A DNA stretch of 42,575 nt from Byssothecium circinans (GCA_010015675.1 ML977024.1:19629-62203); one strand, 5' to 3'; shown: positions 1 to 9,952, counted from the first letter of the stretch. Notes: generated by a model not told the origin, from the sequence alone. Translations and numbers: made by a program.

Positions 1-302
1 AATTTAACTCGCTAAGGTTATCGGTGACTACGGAGGCCATGATGAAGTTTGAAGCTCGTAGAGCGTTAGGTTGTAGTGCAATTAAGGTTGTAAAATTAAA
101 AAGGGAGGCGCGTTTGAGATGTTGGTGAGGAACGCGAAAACTACGCGAATTAACCCCTTAAGCGAGCTTATATTACTTTGGTTTGAAACGTTTTAAACAC
201 TTTAAACTAATTAAAATTCCTGTTTCAATTAAAACTAAGCCTAATTAGTTTCAAAGTTTCATTGAAACATTTAAAACATTGAAACGTTTAAATGAAACCC
301 TG
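1..302 (+). mobile_element. Putative 3' end of a third hAT transposon (partial)
   Basis: AT-rich sequence running into the window edge. Bases 3-131 form an open stretch whose residues (FNSL near the start, then an ALGCSAIK-like run) loosely resemble the C-terminal dimerisation region of hAT transposases. From about 180 to 300 there are many short TTTGAAAC, GTTTCAA and TTTAAAC repeats, including a GTTTCA-T-TGAAAC palindrome at 256-268. The two complete hAT elements in this window also have short family-specific motifs crowded near their ends. The stretch ends in AATGAAACCCTG at 302, which would give a terminal repeat starting CAGGGTTTCA; hAT ends usually begin CA. The other end and the target duplication lie outside the window, so this is an inference from composition and position. 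Confidence 0.4.
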
Positions 303-776
303 GAATTTGCTAGAATGCAGATGGAGGAAGCAGGGGAGGGAAAGAGAGAAGAAGACAGGAAGCAGGAGATGAGGGAATGTCTTGTGAAGTTCTGGACACT
401 TCTCCTTGAGGCAGTCGAACCCTTCTTTGCGTTCCAAAATCTCGAAGACCCAACAGAAGCACGCCGCAAAGACGACCTCCTCAAACTAAATCATGGTTTC
501 GCAACAGCAAAGGAGCACAAAGTTTGGGAACAACATATTGAGAAGGGCTTGCTTTCACTGAAGAAACAAGCTCGTCCGCGCGGAGCACATACAATTCTTG
601 AGGATGACTTGAGCAGACAGGCTGTGCGACTCTGTACGTGGGAAGAGTTCATAGTGGATATGCCAATGTACAAGAACGACAAAGATTTTGGAGGTCGGTA
701 CAGGAGACAGCACAGGTCGTACATGAGAGCTATTACGAGCGAGGCATCCGATATCAAACCGCCATATTGCGACTAG
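303..776 (+). pseudogene. 5'-truncated paralogue of the 1474-2448 gene
   Basis: The frame aligns with the C-terminal half of the intact neighbour downstream. Shared blocks are KFW.LL..(A/P)V, then F.G(L)..L, then TILED.L.RQAVRL..W(D/E)EF, then MP.YK.D..F..RY. Homology starts a few codons after base 302, exactly where the putative hAT end stops, so the missing N-terminal half may lie beyond the element, upstream of this window. If translated, the first ATG is at 315 and would give 154 aa ending at the TAG at 774-776. There is no internal stop in what remains. Function unknown. It could still be expressed as a short protein, but no promoter is visible because the upstream DNA looks like transposon. 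Confidence 0.6.
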
Positions 777-1334
777 ACAATACTTCACGGCTGGACTCCA
801 TTTTACAATGACCACCACTTTGCGATACTCCTTCCTACGACAGGACTAGTTTTTATGACTGGACTGTATTCTGCGGCCTGGACTTTATTTTGCATGTGGA
901 TTGTTTTCTGCGATTAGACTGTCACTTGTTCCTTTTCAAGCTATGTCACTCCTTCATATTCTAGCTATACTGTTGTTGGTTTGTTACTGTACTTTATATC
1001 TTAAATAAATAATATATATCACACTTGAATCGAAACCAGCCAATTTAACAGTTCGCCAAAGAAATGAGGGAATCATGGTTATAAATGTATCTCCGGGAAG
1101 TCTATTGGCTAAAAGTAGAAGGCTTTTAAAAAGATCACGGCGATACTTTGCTATCTTACAGCCTTCTCGATACAAGCTCTCCCTTGTAGCTGAAAAAGTG
1201 GGATACAAGTAAAGGCTCACCTGGAAGGCCATGTTCCAGTCACTCTAACGGAGTCACCCAAGCACAGACTCATGAAGTGAAGACTCAACGCCGCCATTAA
1301 CGAAGTCAAACTTTGAGGTACGACTCCGTGCGAG
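777..1334. other. Intergenic spacer between the two paralogues
   Basis: No supported gene. It holds the presumed 3' end of the truncated copy, AT-rich sequence around 990-1020 and the upstream region of the next gene, ending in a TATA box. Confidence 0.6.
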
Positions 1335-1343
1335 TATATAAAA
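1335..1343 (+). promoter_or_regulatory. TATA box of the 1474-2448 gene
   Basis: TATATAAAA lies 139 bp upstream of the ATG at 1474. An in-frame ATG at 1351 is only a few bases downstream of this box and so should precede the transcription start; this is why the start at 1474 was chosen. Confidence 0.55.
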
Positions 1344-1473
1344 CCCCCAAATGGCCGCCCCCAACTCTCCGTCTTACTTCATACCACATACCCTTTGCAA
1401 CCAACCCCGACTTCTTTCAAGAACTTACAACCGTTCCTCGACAATCGACGACATCTATCCCAACAATACAAAT

Positions 1474-2448
1474 ATGGACCAGGAACAAGAAGCACAGAGC
1501 CCGTACTCTCCTTCTCAGACGATCAAACGGCGGATAATCACCGTTATGACAAGCATTCCTGGCGTCACAAAGAAAGCAGAACAAACGAATCAGCTCGAGC
1601 TCGAAACACTCTATGAGTCACTACTGTTCGACCTGAGATCTCGGGACGAGGATCTGTTTAGAGAAATTGTAGATTTTCACAAAGTAACTGGCCGCCCTTG
1701 GGAATGTGGTCTGGATACTGAAGAAAGAAAAACATGGATCGTTCTGCTGTTCCGGCTCGCACTCCGTTGCTACGCTGCTGCGAACGGGCCTCCAACGAAG
1801 ACGAAAGGCTTTGCGGTAACCCCGGAGGCCCAAAGAGCTGCATTGGAAGTTTCTAAACTTGCAAAAGAGCGGATATTCGATCCATGGGAGGATAAGGGTG
1901 CAACATCAGGCGACCTTCTCTATGAGGCGAAGCAACAAAATATGTACAGCGATTTTGAGTCAACGACGGAATACGTTACCCAGTTCGAAGAAGACCGGCA
2001 CTTGATCGAAGAGGCTGCGAAAGATAAAGAGAATACCAGACTAGAGCGACTACAAGACAGGGGGAAGTGTATTGCAGCTCTATTTAAGTTCTGGAACCTT
2101 CTTGCGGAGCCAGTCAAAGATGACGACAAACAAAAGCAGATGCGTAAAGAAGCTCTCCGGGATCTGAATATTGATTTTGCATTTGCGGACGAACTCGATG
2201 AGTGGGAGAGGGAAATTGCCGGTGGGCTAGTCTGGCTGGACGACGAAAATCTCGGGGGGAGAAAGACAATCTTGGAGGACAATCTGATCAGGCAGGCGGT
2301 ACGACTCATGCCTTGGGATGAGTTTGCAAAGGCTATGCCCAGGTACAAGGAAGATGCGATTTTCAGGAGACGATATGGGAAGCAAGTCAAGTCGCACAAG
2401 AAAGCTGTTACTGAAGGGAATTTGAAGATTTTCCGTGACGAAGCTTAG
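1474..2448 (+). CDS. Unrecognised 324-aa soluble protein, intact member of a tandem pair
   Basis: Single-exon frame of 324 aa. The start at 1474 (context CAAATATGG) sits at a normal distance from the TATA box; an in-frame ATG at 1351 would add 41 residues but is too close to that box. The protein is hydrophilic, rich in Glu, Lys, Arg and Trp, with no signal peptide or membrane segment, and is probably mostly helical. The N-terminal half carries LETLYESLLFDLRSRDEDLF and a WIVLLFRLALRC helix. The C-terminal half carries the blocks KFWNLLAEP, TILEDNLIRQAVRL and RYKEDAIFRRRYGKQ, which are shared with the truncated copy at 303-776. I do not recognise the family and assign no function. The conserved C-terminal blocks between two diverged copies suggest this half has been under selection. 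Confidence 0.75.
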   Translation: MDQEQEAQSPYSPSQTIKRRIITVMTSIPGVTKKAEQTNQLELETLYESLLFDLRSRDEDLFREIVDFHKVTGRPWECGLDTEERKTWIVLLFRLALRCYAAANGPPTKTKGFAVTPEAQRAALEVSKLAKERIFDPWEDKGATSGDLLYEAKQQNMYSDFESTTEYVTQFEEDRHLIEEAAKDKENTRLERLQDRGKCIAALFKFWNLLAEPVKDDDKQKQMRKEALRDLNIDFAFADELDEWEREIAGGLVWLDDENLGGRKTILEDNLIRQAVRLMPWDEFAKAMPRYKEDAIFRRRYGKQVKSHKKAVTEGNLKIFRDEA

Positions 2449-2902
2449 GCGGGGATTTCTTTGGTTGGCTTTTTATTTACTGCTTTTGGGGATGGGTATG
2501 TTATTTCCGGGTGTGGATAGATTGATTTAGTTTCTTTGGGCGGTTGATTTGAAATCGATAGATTGTAATATAGATGAATATATATTTATCAGCATCGCTT
2601 TTCGCTGTGTAGAGATGTGATAGAGGTTTGTTCAGGCATCTGAGTAAAGCGTTTTAGCTGAAGAAAGTATAGGAGAAGACTGAGATGTATCAAGTCTTCT
2701 CTAGTATCGGTTCCAGGCAAACAGCATGACGTACTGCAAGCCTTAAACCAATATCAAGGCCATTCAAGAGACCGCAGGTGCGGAAAAAGAAGACTTCCAA
2801 AAGGCTTGTCAATTCAGCATAGCTAAACTCTTCACTCCTCGTTCCCTTCTATCAAATCCATAAACTTCACCTGCTTTTACCTCTCCATTTATGGTCCAAT
2901 TC
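2449..2902. other. Intergenic, no gene seen
   Basis: 3' flank of the preceding gene, AT-rich around 2560-2600. No convincing frame or RNA gene. Confidence 0.5.
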
Positions 2903-3602
2903 TCATCGGCTGACGGCACATCGAAACTTTCCTTCCAGCCTACTTGCGTATTCTTCCGTCTCTTCATCTGCATTGTATACTTCTACGACATCACCCTTTC
3001 CTTCTATCTCATTGTTTTTAGTGCTTCCACCACCTACACTCGCCTCCTTGGAGGTGATAGGATTGTGCTCATCGACACAGCCTCCACCGACTGGCACGGA
3101 ATCAAGCTGATCGGACATGCTTCTGCCCCGCCGGTATATCGGTAACTGGGCTAGATTTGCCCAAGAATTGAGTTCTGATATGAATGGTTTACAGACGTTG
3201 TCTTCCGCTTCATTTTTGACGGGTCCTCGGCAGGGGTCGCTGCGTTTTGGTCGATGGGCACGGCTTCTAGGGTGAAAGTGGGTGACGACAAGTTGGGATA
3301 GATGTTGGGTAAATCGTATTGTTAAGAATCAGACACGAGTGTAGATTCAGAAACGTTGACCTTGCTTGCTGCGGTGTCGCTGTGTTGAGGTGGTTGATGA
3401 CGAATAAGCTCACTCCCTAGGAGGGGTTCCACGTTAAACGCACTAGAACTAGGATCGACATGATTGGAACCAACGATTCTAGCACGGTAGTAGCCCAGAA
3501 ACACGCTCGGTATAGCGAGGAACCTCTGTATACTGGGGCTCCTCGCACGGTGTCGTCCTTCTAGAACCTTAATGGACCCATCTTTTTTTGCAAGACAATG
3601 TC
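2903..3602 (-). pseudogene. Possible decayed gene of unknown family
   Basis: On the minus strand two open frames abut: one from about 3602 to a stop at 3322-3324, and one in another frame from 3328 to 2903. Together they span about 235 codons. The upper frame is Ser/Pro/Asn-rich; the lower one is acidic, containing ELNSWANLAQLPIYRRGRSM and a VVEVYNADEETEEY stretch. Neither begins with a good start codon in context, and the join needs a frameshift or an unseen intron. Residue composition looks like fungal protein, but there is no recognisable domain. The whole may be chance open sequence. Confidence 0.25.
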
Positions 3603-3646
3603 AAGGAGGAGCACCGAAGGGGGGCGAAAAAGGTCCCACAAAACAC

Positions 3647-3748
3647 ATCCAAAGGGGCGTCAGTGGGCTTCGTTATAGCTCTAAGACAGGAAAGTTGAAA
3701 GTCTTGGAGCCACGTAAAATGTTCAGCGCACTTTGTACCTAGGAGTTT
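3647..3748. repeat. Direct repeat copy 1 with internal hairpin
   Basis: About 102 bp, repeated 135 bp downstream with roughly 80% identity by eye. It begins ATCCAAA and ends TACCTAGGAGTT. Inside it CTCTAAGAC (3679-3687) faces GTCTTGGAG (3701-3709) across a 13-nt loop; the only mismatch would be a G:U pair in RNA. Confidence 0.7.
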
Positions 3749-3781
3749 ACACACTTAAGGGTTACATAATTAACAAAGCTT

Positions 3782-3883
3782 ATCCAAAATGTTGTTAGTA
3801 CGCTTCGTCTTAACTCTAAGACATGAAAGTTTAAAGTCTTAGAGCCACGTGAAGTGTTTAGCGCACTTTATACCTGGGAGTTC
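3782..3883. repeat. Direct repeat copy 2 with internal hairpin
   Basis: Second copy, at a constant 135-bp offset. Here the arms CTCTAAGAC (3814-3822) and GTCTTAGAG (3836-3844) pair perfectly. Several differences from copy 1 are C/T or G/A, as expected for RIP-type decay of a duplicated sequence. Confidence 0.7.
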
Positions 3884-4049
3884 GTTTGCACTACAATTAG
3901 TGTTCCCCGCGATGCTGTAGTGTGGGATGTAAACGGGTGAGTTTCTATAGGAATATTCGCTCGCTGCTTTTTACCATGGCTAACATGATTGTAGTATGCA
4001 TAGAATCAGTTCGAATTTATGGTTAGGTGGAGAGAAAAAGATAAGCTCT

Positions 4050-4057
4050 TAGGCGTA
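4050..4057. repeat. Left 8-bp target site duplication of hAT element 1
   Basis: TAGGCGTA immediately before the left terminal repeat; identical to 7250-7257. Confidence 0.95.
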
Positions 4058-7000
4058 CAGAGTTGCTAACAAGCAAGTTACTTGCAAGCCTTGCTTGTTC
4101 TGCTTGGTTATTACCTAATTCAAGCAAGCCAAGTTTGCCTGTACAAATTTACCAAGCAATTCAAGTTTAACAGAAAACTTGCTTAGTAAACTTGAATAAC
4201 TTAGGTGCTTAGGCTATCTTAGAGTTGATTTTTAAGAGGGGTTTGAATTACTAGTAAAAATGATCTCGCGATAGTTTTCTAGTGTTGAGATGAGCTTCTT
4301 AGTCAGCTCCGGCCACCTAATTTTGCGTGTTCGTCTGAACTTAACGCGTACTTGTTGCTCCACAACGTCCATCTCAGCGCCTATCCTAGCTGCTCTGCCG
4401 CCTCTTTGCCGTCTCATAGCCCATCATGCCCGCCCCTAGAGCTATTAAAGCTGCCAGCAGAGGTGCCAAACGCGCTGCAAGACACGCCGAAATGACCCCC
4501 GACCCTCCCGCTAAACGCGCCCACGTCCTCCGCGGCAAAGGCACTGAAAGCCAACCTATGGAGCTGCTGGAGAGCCAGCAATCGCCGTCTTCCTCGCTGG
4601 CCGTACAGGCGATTGACCCAGCAGTTGAGCAGCCGCAGCGACGGCGCTCACCGCGCAAAGCCCTGGCCGACGCGGCGTCCCAGGCCACCAAGAAGCACCC
4701 ATTTAAGTCGCAATTACTTGCTGGAGTGCCTGAAGAGGCTATCATTGCGCCTGTAACTGGCAGTAAAGCCGCCACAGTAGCCAGTTTTGACGAGGATAAC
4801 CGCGAGGTGGAGGAGGGGTTTAATAAGCGCTTCGCTGATAACTTTGACGGCATTAATTAGGATTATTTAAAGCGCTTTTGCAAGCCTCCACGTACTCTAA
4901 AGCGGGCTAAAAGCTGGATCTACAACCACGGCTATCGCGTCGCGCTGCGAAGTAAGCCTGAGGAGCTCTACTTTGTCTACAAGTTCTGCCATCAGCGGCG
5001 TTCGAATGATGGGATCTTAAAGGTTACGCAGTTAATAACTGCAGTGATTACTTACCTAGGGTTGCTAAGAGTGGGTCACAACCTTAGCCGCGACGGCAGT
5101 AAAGGCGCTGAGCGGAAGCTGCCACTTAGCTAGAAGTCGCTGGAGATAGTAGCCAGTTCTAGCGTTTAAGTCAGTTAAGAGATCGCTAACGAGATAGGTA
5201 ACTTTAACGTATAAGGCTTCCGTTTTACTATTATTACGTGGCTTCTTAAGAATAATCACCCACTCCGCGAGCTTAAAACGCCCGCCTTTCGTGCCTTAAT
5301 TAGCTTTGCCAACCTAGAGGCAGAAGCAGCGCTATGGGTGAACCACCAAAGCGTGTCAGCGTACGTGATGAGGCTATACGAATTCATGCTACTAAAGGTT
5401 GTTACTGCGCTGTCTAAATTAAGGAGCAAGATCTATATAAGCTTTAATAGTTAGACAACAAAGGGAGGCAAGTAGGGCTTCCTTAGAGTTATAGCTTACT
5501 ATACTAACGCGTTAGGTAAGCTCGTAGACTTGCCTATAGCGCTACTACAGCTAACAGGCGCCCATACTGGTGAGAGGATTGCTGAGGTTATTTCTTAAAC
5601 GCTGCAGAAGTTTAGGATAAGCCCCTTAAAGCTAGGCTGCTTTGTGCTCAACAACGCGTACGCTAATAATACTGTAGTCAGCTGCCTTGCTAGCTAATTT
5701 AGCTTTACTGCCTCCCACTACCGCCTCCACTGCGGTCCCTATACAATCAATCTCATTACCTAGGCTATTATCTTTAGGAAAAATCCCCATTTATATGATA
5801 ATGATACGGCGGAACTGCTAGAGGAGGAGCAACTAATAGCCAAATAGCGTAAAGACGGGCCTTTAGGGGTACTTGTTAACGTAATTAACTACATTTAAAC
5901 TCCTTAGTAGTATGATAAGTTTAATTACTTTTAGCGTCTCGCTAACACTAAGCTGCCTACACATAAAAGGAAATCAATATTAGAGCCTATTAAGCTAGTT
6001 GTTACGCGTTAGAACTCGTACTATAGCTGCTTTGTACGCGCTGTTTAGCTACAACACGCCGTTAGTAACTACGCCAACTACCACATACAGCACACGCGCA
6101 ACCTCGAAGATATAGCTAAAAGACGCGGCAATAAGCTCCCTAACGCGCTAAAATGGATGCGGTCAGATGGCTTAAACAGCGTAGACTAGGCGGTGATTAC
6201 AGAGTATATTAACGCGCTTAAGCCGCTTAAAGACGCTACAAAGTAGCTTGAAGGTCACAGCAACAAGCTAGGCAGGTTTAGAGCGCTTTACTTAATTATC
6301 CTAGTCTTTGAAATGCTGCTCTACGAGCTTGAGCTGCGTGTTAAGCACTATACTAAGGTTAACTTTAAGCAACCTGGCGCTCTGGAGGATTATATACCTA
6401 TTAACCTTCGCGCTGCCTAGGCTAAAGCCAATAATTACTACGCGAAACTTAATGTAAGCCCTTACCCGTACGCCGCTACGATCCTCCACCCGTACTATAA
6501 GCGTTATTGCGATCGCAGTTGGCGCAAAAAGCTAGAATGGCTTGCGCGCAACAACGCTGCGTTTGAGCAGCTTTGGCGGCAATACAGGCCAGCTGACGAG
6601 CTAAAAAGCAGCCCAGCTGCGCAATCCAGCGACCTTGAGGACGCTATCGCTGCAATAGCTGACGCTGACGATAGTAGCGACGACGAGGATTTAGATGAGT
6701 ACCAGCGGTGGAAGAGACTGGAGCTAAAATAGACGCGCGAGCAGCTTAATGGTGGCAGCTGCCCCGTCCGTTATTGGATCGAACTGGCGCCGAAATACCC
6801 CAATTTATCACGCTTAGCAATCGACGTCCTAACAATCCCCGCCTCTAGCTGCGAGTGCGAGCGCCTCTTCAGCGAGCTTGGTGATCTACTAGAGCCAAAA
6901 AGACGCAAAATTGGGGCTCAATTGCTGGCAGCTTTGCAGTGTATTCGAGCCTGGCAGCGAGCTGGTTTTGAACGCCCAGCTGAGGAGGTTGCTGAGAAGC

Positions 7001-7249
7001 TTGAAGCGCTAGTTACTGACGACGAGCTAGGCAACAGATATGGGATATGCGACTGGGAGTTTTCTTAGCAGTAATCTATACCTACTTCAACTCTGTACAG
7101 CACAAATTTTATCAAGCAAGCAAGCAAGTCTCAAGCAATTAGAGCCAAAACTTCACCCAAGTTAAGCAAGTCAAGCATCTAATGAGCTAGAACCCAAGCA
7201 AGCAAAGCAGACGCTCAAAACTTGCTTTGCTTGCTTGTTAGCAACTCTG
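4058..7249 (+). mobile_element. hAT transposon 1, complete ends, RIP-decayed (3192 bp)
   Basis: The ends are perfect 20-bp inverted repeats, CAGAGTTGCTAACAAGCAAG at 4058-4077 and its complement at 7230-7249, flanked by the 8-bp duplication TAGGCGTA. Both subterminal regions (about 4070-4205 and 7100-7240) are crowded with CAAGCAAG/CTTGCTTG motifs, probably transposase contact sites as in other hAT elements. One transposase frame fills the interior. Terminal repeats and target duplication are intact while the coding part is destroyed, so the element could move only with transposase supplied from elsewhere. Confidence 0.95.
4426..7068 (+). pseudogene. hAT transposase with 21 premature stops
   Basis: From the ATG at 4426 to the TAG at 7066-7068 a single frame of 881 codons can be followed without any frameshift or intron, interrupted by 21 premature stops that are all TAG or TAA and never TGA. 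Order: a basic, Pro/Ser-rich N-terminus; a BED-like zinc finger in which the first cysteine appears as Tyr (FVYKFCH); the start of the RNase H-like fold, where the usual catalytic Asp reads Asn and the following Trp is a TAG (ISFNS-stop-TTKGGK); the late-domain block YAATILHPYYKRY; and the C-terminal dimerisation region (PASSCECERLFSELGDLLEP, then AALQCIRAW). C-to-T/G-to-A changes explain the stops and both residue losses, as in RIP. Not functional. Confidence 0.93.
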
Positions 7250-7257
7250 TAGGCGTA
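7250..7257. repeat. Right 8-bp target site duplication of hAT element 1
   Basis: TAGGCGTA directly after the right terminal repeat; identical to 4050-4057. Confidence 0.95.
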
Positions 7258-7593
7258 TAATGGTGGCAGTTAATTGCTCAATTCTCATCCTTCACAATTC
7301 GTCTTGGTGCTGTAAAAGCCGTGTTTCCCAATTTTGAAGTGAGGAAGAGTCTTTGATTCATGAAATAAAGGACTTCGAGGTGTAATTCGAGATTCTGTCG
7401 CGTCTTTTGTAAACTAGGTCCTGATTATGCAGTATCTACTCTTAGTGGTGCGCCCTAGTTGTCGCAAGGTCCTAACTCTCCAATGGTTTATTGAGAGGAA
7501 GTGGTAACATAGGGGATATAAGGCTATTGGGGGCCTCATATATTAATTCTACTTTAACTTAGAAAATAATCCCCTATCTTAGCGTAAATAAAA
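7258..7593. other. Spacer between hAT 1 and a broken coiled-coil gene
   Basis: Nothing recognised. AT-rich around 7530-7590. Confidence 0.5.
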
Positions 7594-8533
7594 CTATAGT
7601 TCCACTTTCCTGTCTCTGCTCTCCGTATTGAATGTACAAGTCGTCTTTTGAGGTATTGGCTCCATCAATCTCACGATATTTTCCGACATTTTGGCATGTA
7701 GTAGGCACCTTGAAGTCAGTCCTTGAATCTGTTGCTTCGTTCGGCTGGTCTTGTAACAGCTCAATCTCGCATTTGAGCTTGCCATTTCTTGCGTATAACT
7801 TGATTCATTGTCATGGGCGGCTTCATGGCGTCGTTACAGTTCGTTTTCATGCTGCTGGATTGCTTCCCCTAGCGAGCGGTCTCGTCGTTCCTGGTCACGG
7901 TTGAATTCTGACAGCATTTCCATGAGTTGTTGTTGAGCACCGACGAGTTGGTTAAAAAGGCCGAGGTGTTGAGGGTTTTTGAACTTAAATTGCTGATCGT
8001 CGTAATCATTTGATTGTGCTTTGTTGGGTTGGATCCGATTCATGGGCTCGGGAAAGCTCCGCACTCAAACGGCCAAGTTGTTGTCGGAGGACATAGATCG
8101 TGCCTTTTAGTTCAAATCGGTCTTCTTAAAGGATTGTATTTCTGCCTCTCAATCGATCCTTTCGCGTTGGGCGTGTCTGTGAATATCCTCTACCATCTCA
8201 TTGTGCTCGTTGACCTTACTTTGAAGTAGCTGATTTTGTCGCTCAAGGACTTTCCGACCCTTGAAACATTGATCGCATTCTGCGTTTTTATGCGCGCTTT
8301 CGACGTTGGCTGTATGCTCGTCATCTGTGTCATGCTTGCTCTCCTGTACAACCTCAGGATCATCGCGCATTGTTGCCTTGACTCTTCTCTTCAGCACATG
8401 CTCCAGTCTGCATGGTAGGGGCTTCAGCCTCTGCAGTATTGCCATGGTCTCCCAAGTCAGTGTCATTATTAATGTCCAACCGTGATGGCTTGGGATCCGA
8501 ATCAAACAGTATGCACTGCTCTTGTGAGGCCAT
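7594..8533 (-). pseudogene. Broken coiled-coil protein gene next to hAT 1
   Basis: Reading the minus strand from an ATG at 8533 (MASQEQCILFDSDPKP) gives an acidic N-terminus of about 57 residues. A one-base shift near 8370 leads into a second frame that can be followed to 7594 through four in-frame stops (TGA, TAA, TGA, TAA). The text between the stops is continuous and coherent: a Cys-x2-Cys segment (ECDQCFKGRKVLERQ), then a long heptad-like, Gln/Glu/Arg-rich coiled coil (VNEHNEMVEDIHRHAQRER; LVGAQQQLMEMLSEFNRDQ; RDRSLGEAIQQHENEL). Each stop is one C-to-T change from CGA (Arg) or CAA (Gln), the residues favoured in such coils. It lies 336 bp from the hAT. Original function unknown. An alternative is a multi-intron gene, but no splice sites remove the stops. 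Confidence 0.6.
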
Positions 8534-8864
8534 ATTGGCAGGTCTTTTTTGAAGGTGGTCTAGCTTACTATGAAATACTCACAGATCTACTTACGGACCT
8601 TTTAAGATAGACATGCTTGCACCATGCGCGTTTGGTGCCGTGAGCAATCACTTCACTCCTTATAATGAGAGAATGGTAAACTTTGCTATGAATCCAAATA
8701 GTTACTGGAAACAAATACAATAACGTAAAAGACATGCTCTAGCGCGTGAGGAAGTTTTCCAAGAATATGAATTCGTGAATATCTAAAGAATCAATTATGC
8801 AGGATATAGCCCAGGCGTGGAGTTCGTAATAGTCTACAAAACTATTTGTTCGAGACTTCTCCAG
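8534..8864. other. Intergenic, no gene seen
   Basis: Upstream of the broken coiled-coil gene and downstream of the cysteine-rich surface protein gene. No coding or RNA signal found. Confidence 0.5.
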
Positions 8865-9857
8865 TTAATGGACGGTAGGATAGCGTTTTGCGTTGGGCGC
8901 ATGGGGTGACTGCCGGTCAGCCGGTGTGGGAAGCTCATGGAAAAAGTTTGCTTCAGCCTCGTGAATCATTTCCTCAGCATTCGCCTCATAAATCTCCGGT
9001 GATGTAGGATATGTTGAGCAAGCATCAGTTAGCTTATGCGACTGCCCATCTGTTGATATGGAAGGACCGCTCAGAGTGTCGGGCTGAGGCGTGGCCGCCA
9101 ACTGAGGTCGACGTTGGCGGTAGAGGAAGAAGCCAGCAATGGCGGCCAGCAAAGGTATGCCAAGTCCAAGCCCCAATCCTAGTCCTAATCCGAGTATTTT
9201 ACCGTCATTATTATTTGAAGATGACGAAGATTCGGAGGTCGTAGCTGTAGACGATGAAGGTGATGTGGTTGTCGGTGCCGGACTGGATCTGGTAGAAGAC
9301 GAGCTTGTAGATGAAGGCGTGGGCTCGTATCCAATAACCGTGATGGTTGACGCGAAACCTGGGCAATAGGTTAGCAACGTTGTAATTGAAACTTGGTTGG
9401 AGGGTTACGAACCAGAAAACTCAAAGTAATAGCTCGAGTTCGAGCACTTCACTGCGTCGCTCTCCAAGGTTGAGGTTACTTTGTTTTCGCAGTAATATCG
9501 ATCGGTCTTTCCAACCCCGTTACACTTTCCGAGCCCCATCCCACCAGCTCCGATATTGTCACCATTGGTAGCGTTCTTACAAAATTGCGGACATTCCGAA
9601 CTAGTCCACGACTTGTCCGTGCAGCTCGCACGCACGAACGGCGGTGAGTTTTTGATAATCTCGGGTGGGGTGTGCTCAGTGGGAGCGCAGATATGATTCG
9701 AAAGACAGGCGTAGCCAGGACCACAGCATGTTGAGTTGGCCGATCCTGGGTTGCAAGGAGTGTCTTGGATCGAATCCCCATTCGGGAAATAGCAGGTGGC
9801 TACTGCGGCGTTGATGGTGAGCAGCAAGCACCAAAGGAGCTGAAGCATCGGCTTCAT
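8865..9857 (-). CDS. Cys-rich, Ser/Thr-stalked single-pass membrane protein
   Basis: Two exons, 9857-9413 and 9358-8865, joined over a 54-nt intron with donor GTTCGT, branch GCTAAC and acceptor CAG; the join is in frame and gives 312 aa. Order: signal peptide (about residues 1-20, LLWCLLLTINAAVA); an ectodomain with many cysteines starting TCYFPNGDSIQDTPC and CCGPGYACLSNHICAP; a Ser/Thr/Pro-rich stalk (SSTSSSSTRSSPAPTTT); a Gly/Leu transmembrane helix (GLGLGLGLGIPLLAAIAGFF) followed by basic YRQRR; and a cytoplasmic tail with acidic and HELPTPADR segments. This layout is common among fungal cell-surface proteins. I infer plasma membrane location with the Cys-rich part facing the wall or outside. 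The ligand is unknown. A TATA-like element lies about 100 bp upstream. The two halves read separately would each look incomplete. Confidence 0.8.
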
Positions 9858-9952
9858 GATTGTGAAACGTTCATATGCTACACGGTATGAGAATAATCGA
9901 AGTGAGGTTCAGAAGAGTTCACATTCGGTAAAGGCCTTACAGGGGAAATCGA

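Noticed and set aside
3560..3600. KKDGSIKV-like residues recalling a retrotransposon reverse transcriptase
   Set aside because: The following sequence does not continue any reverse transcriptase motif.
4386..4853. Minus-strand open frame of 155 codons in hAT 1
   Set aside because: Antisense of the transposase N-terminus, low-complexity Ser/Leu/Ala.
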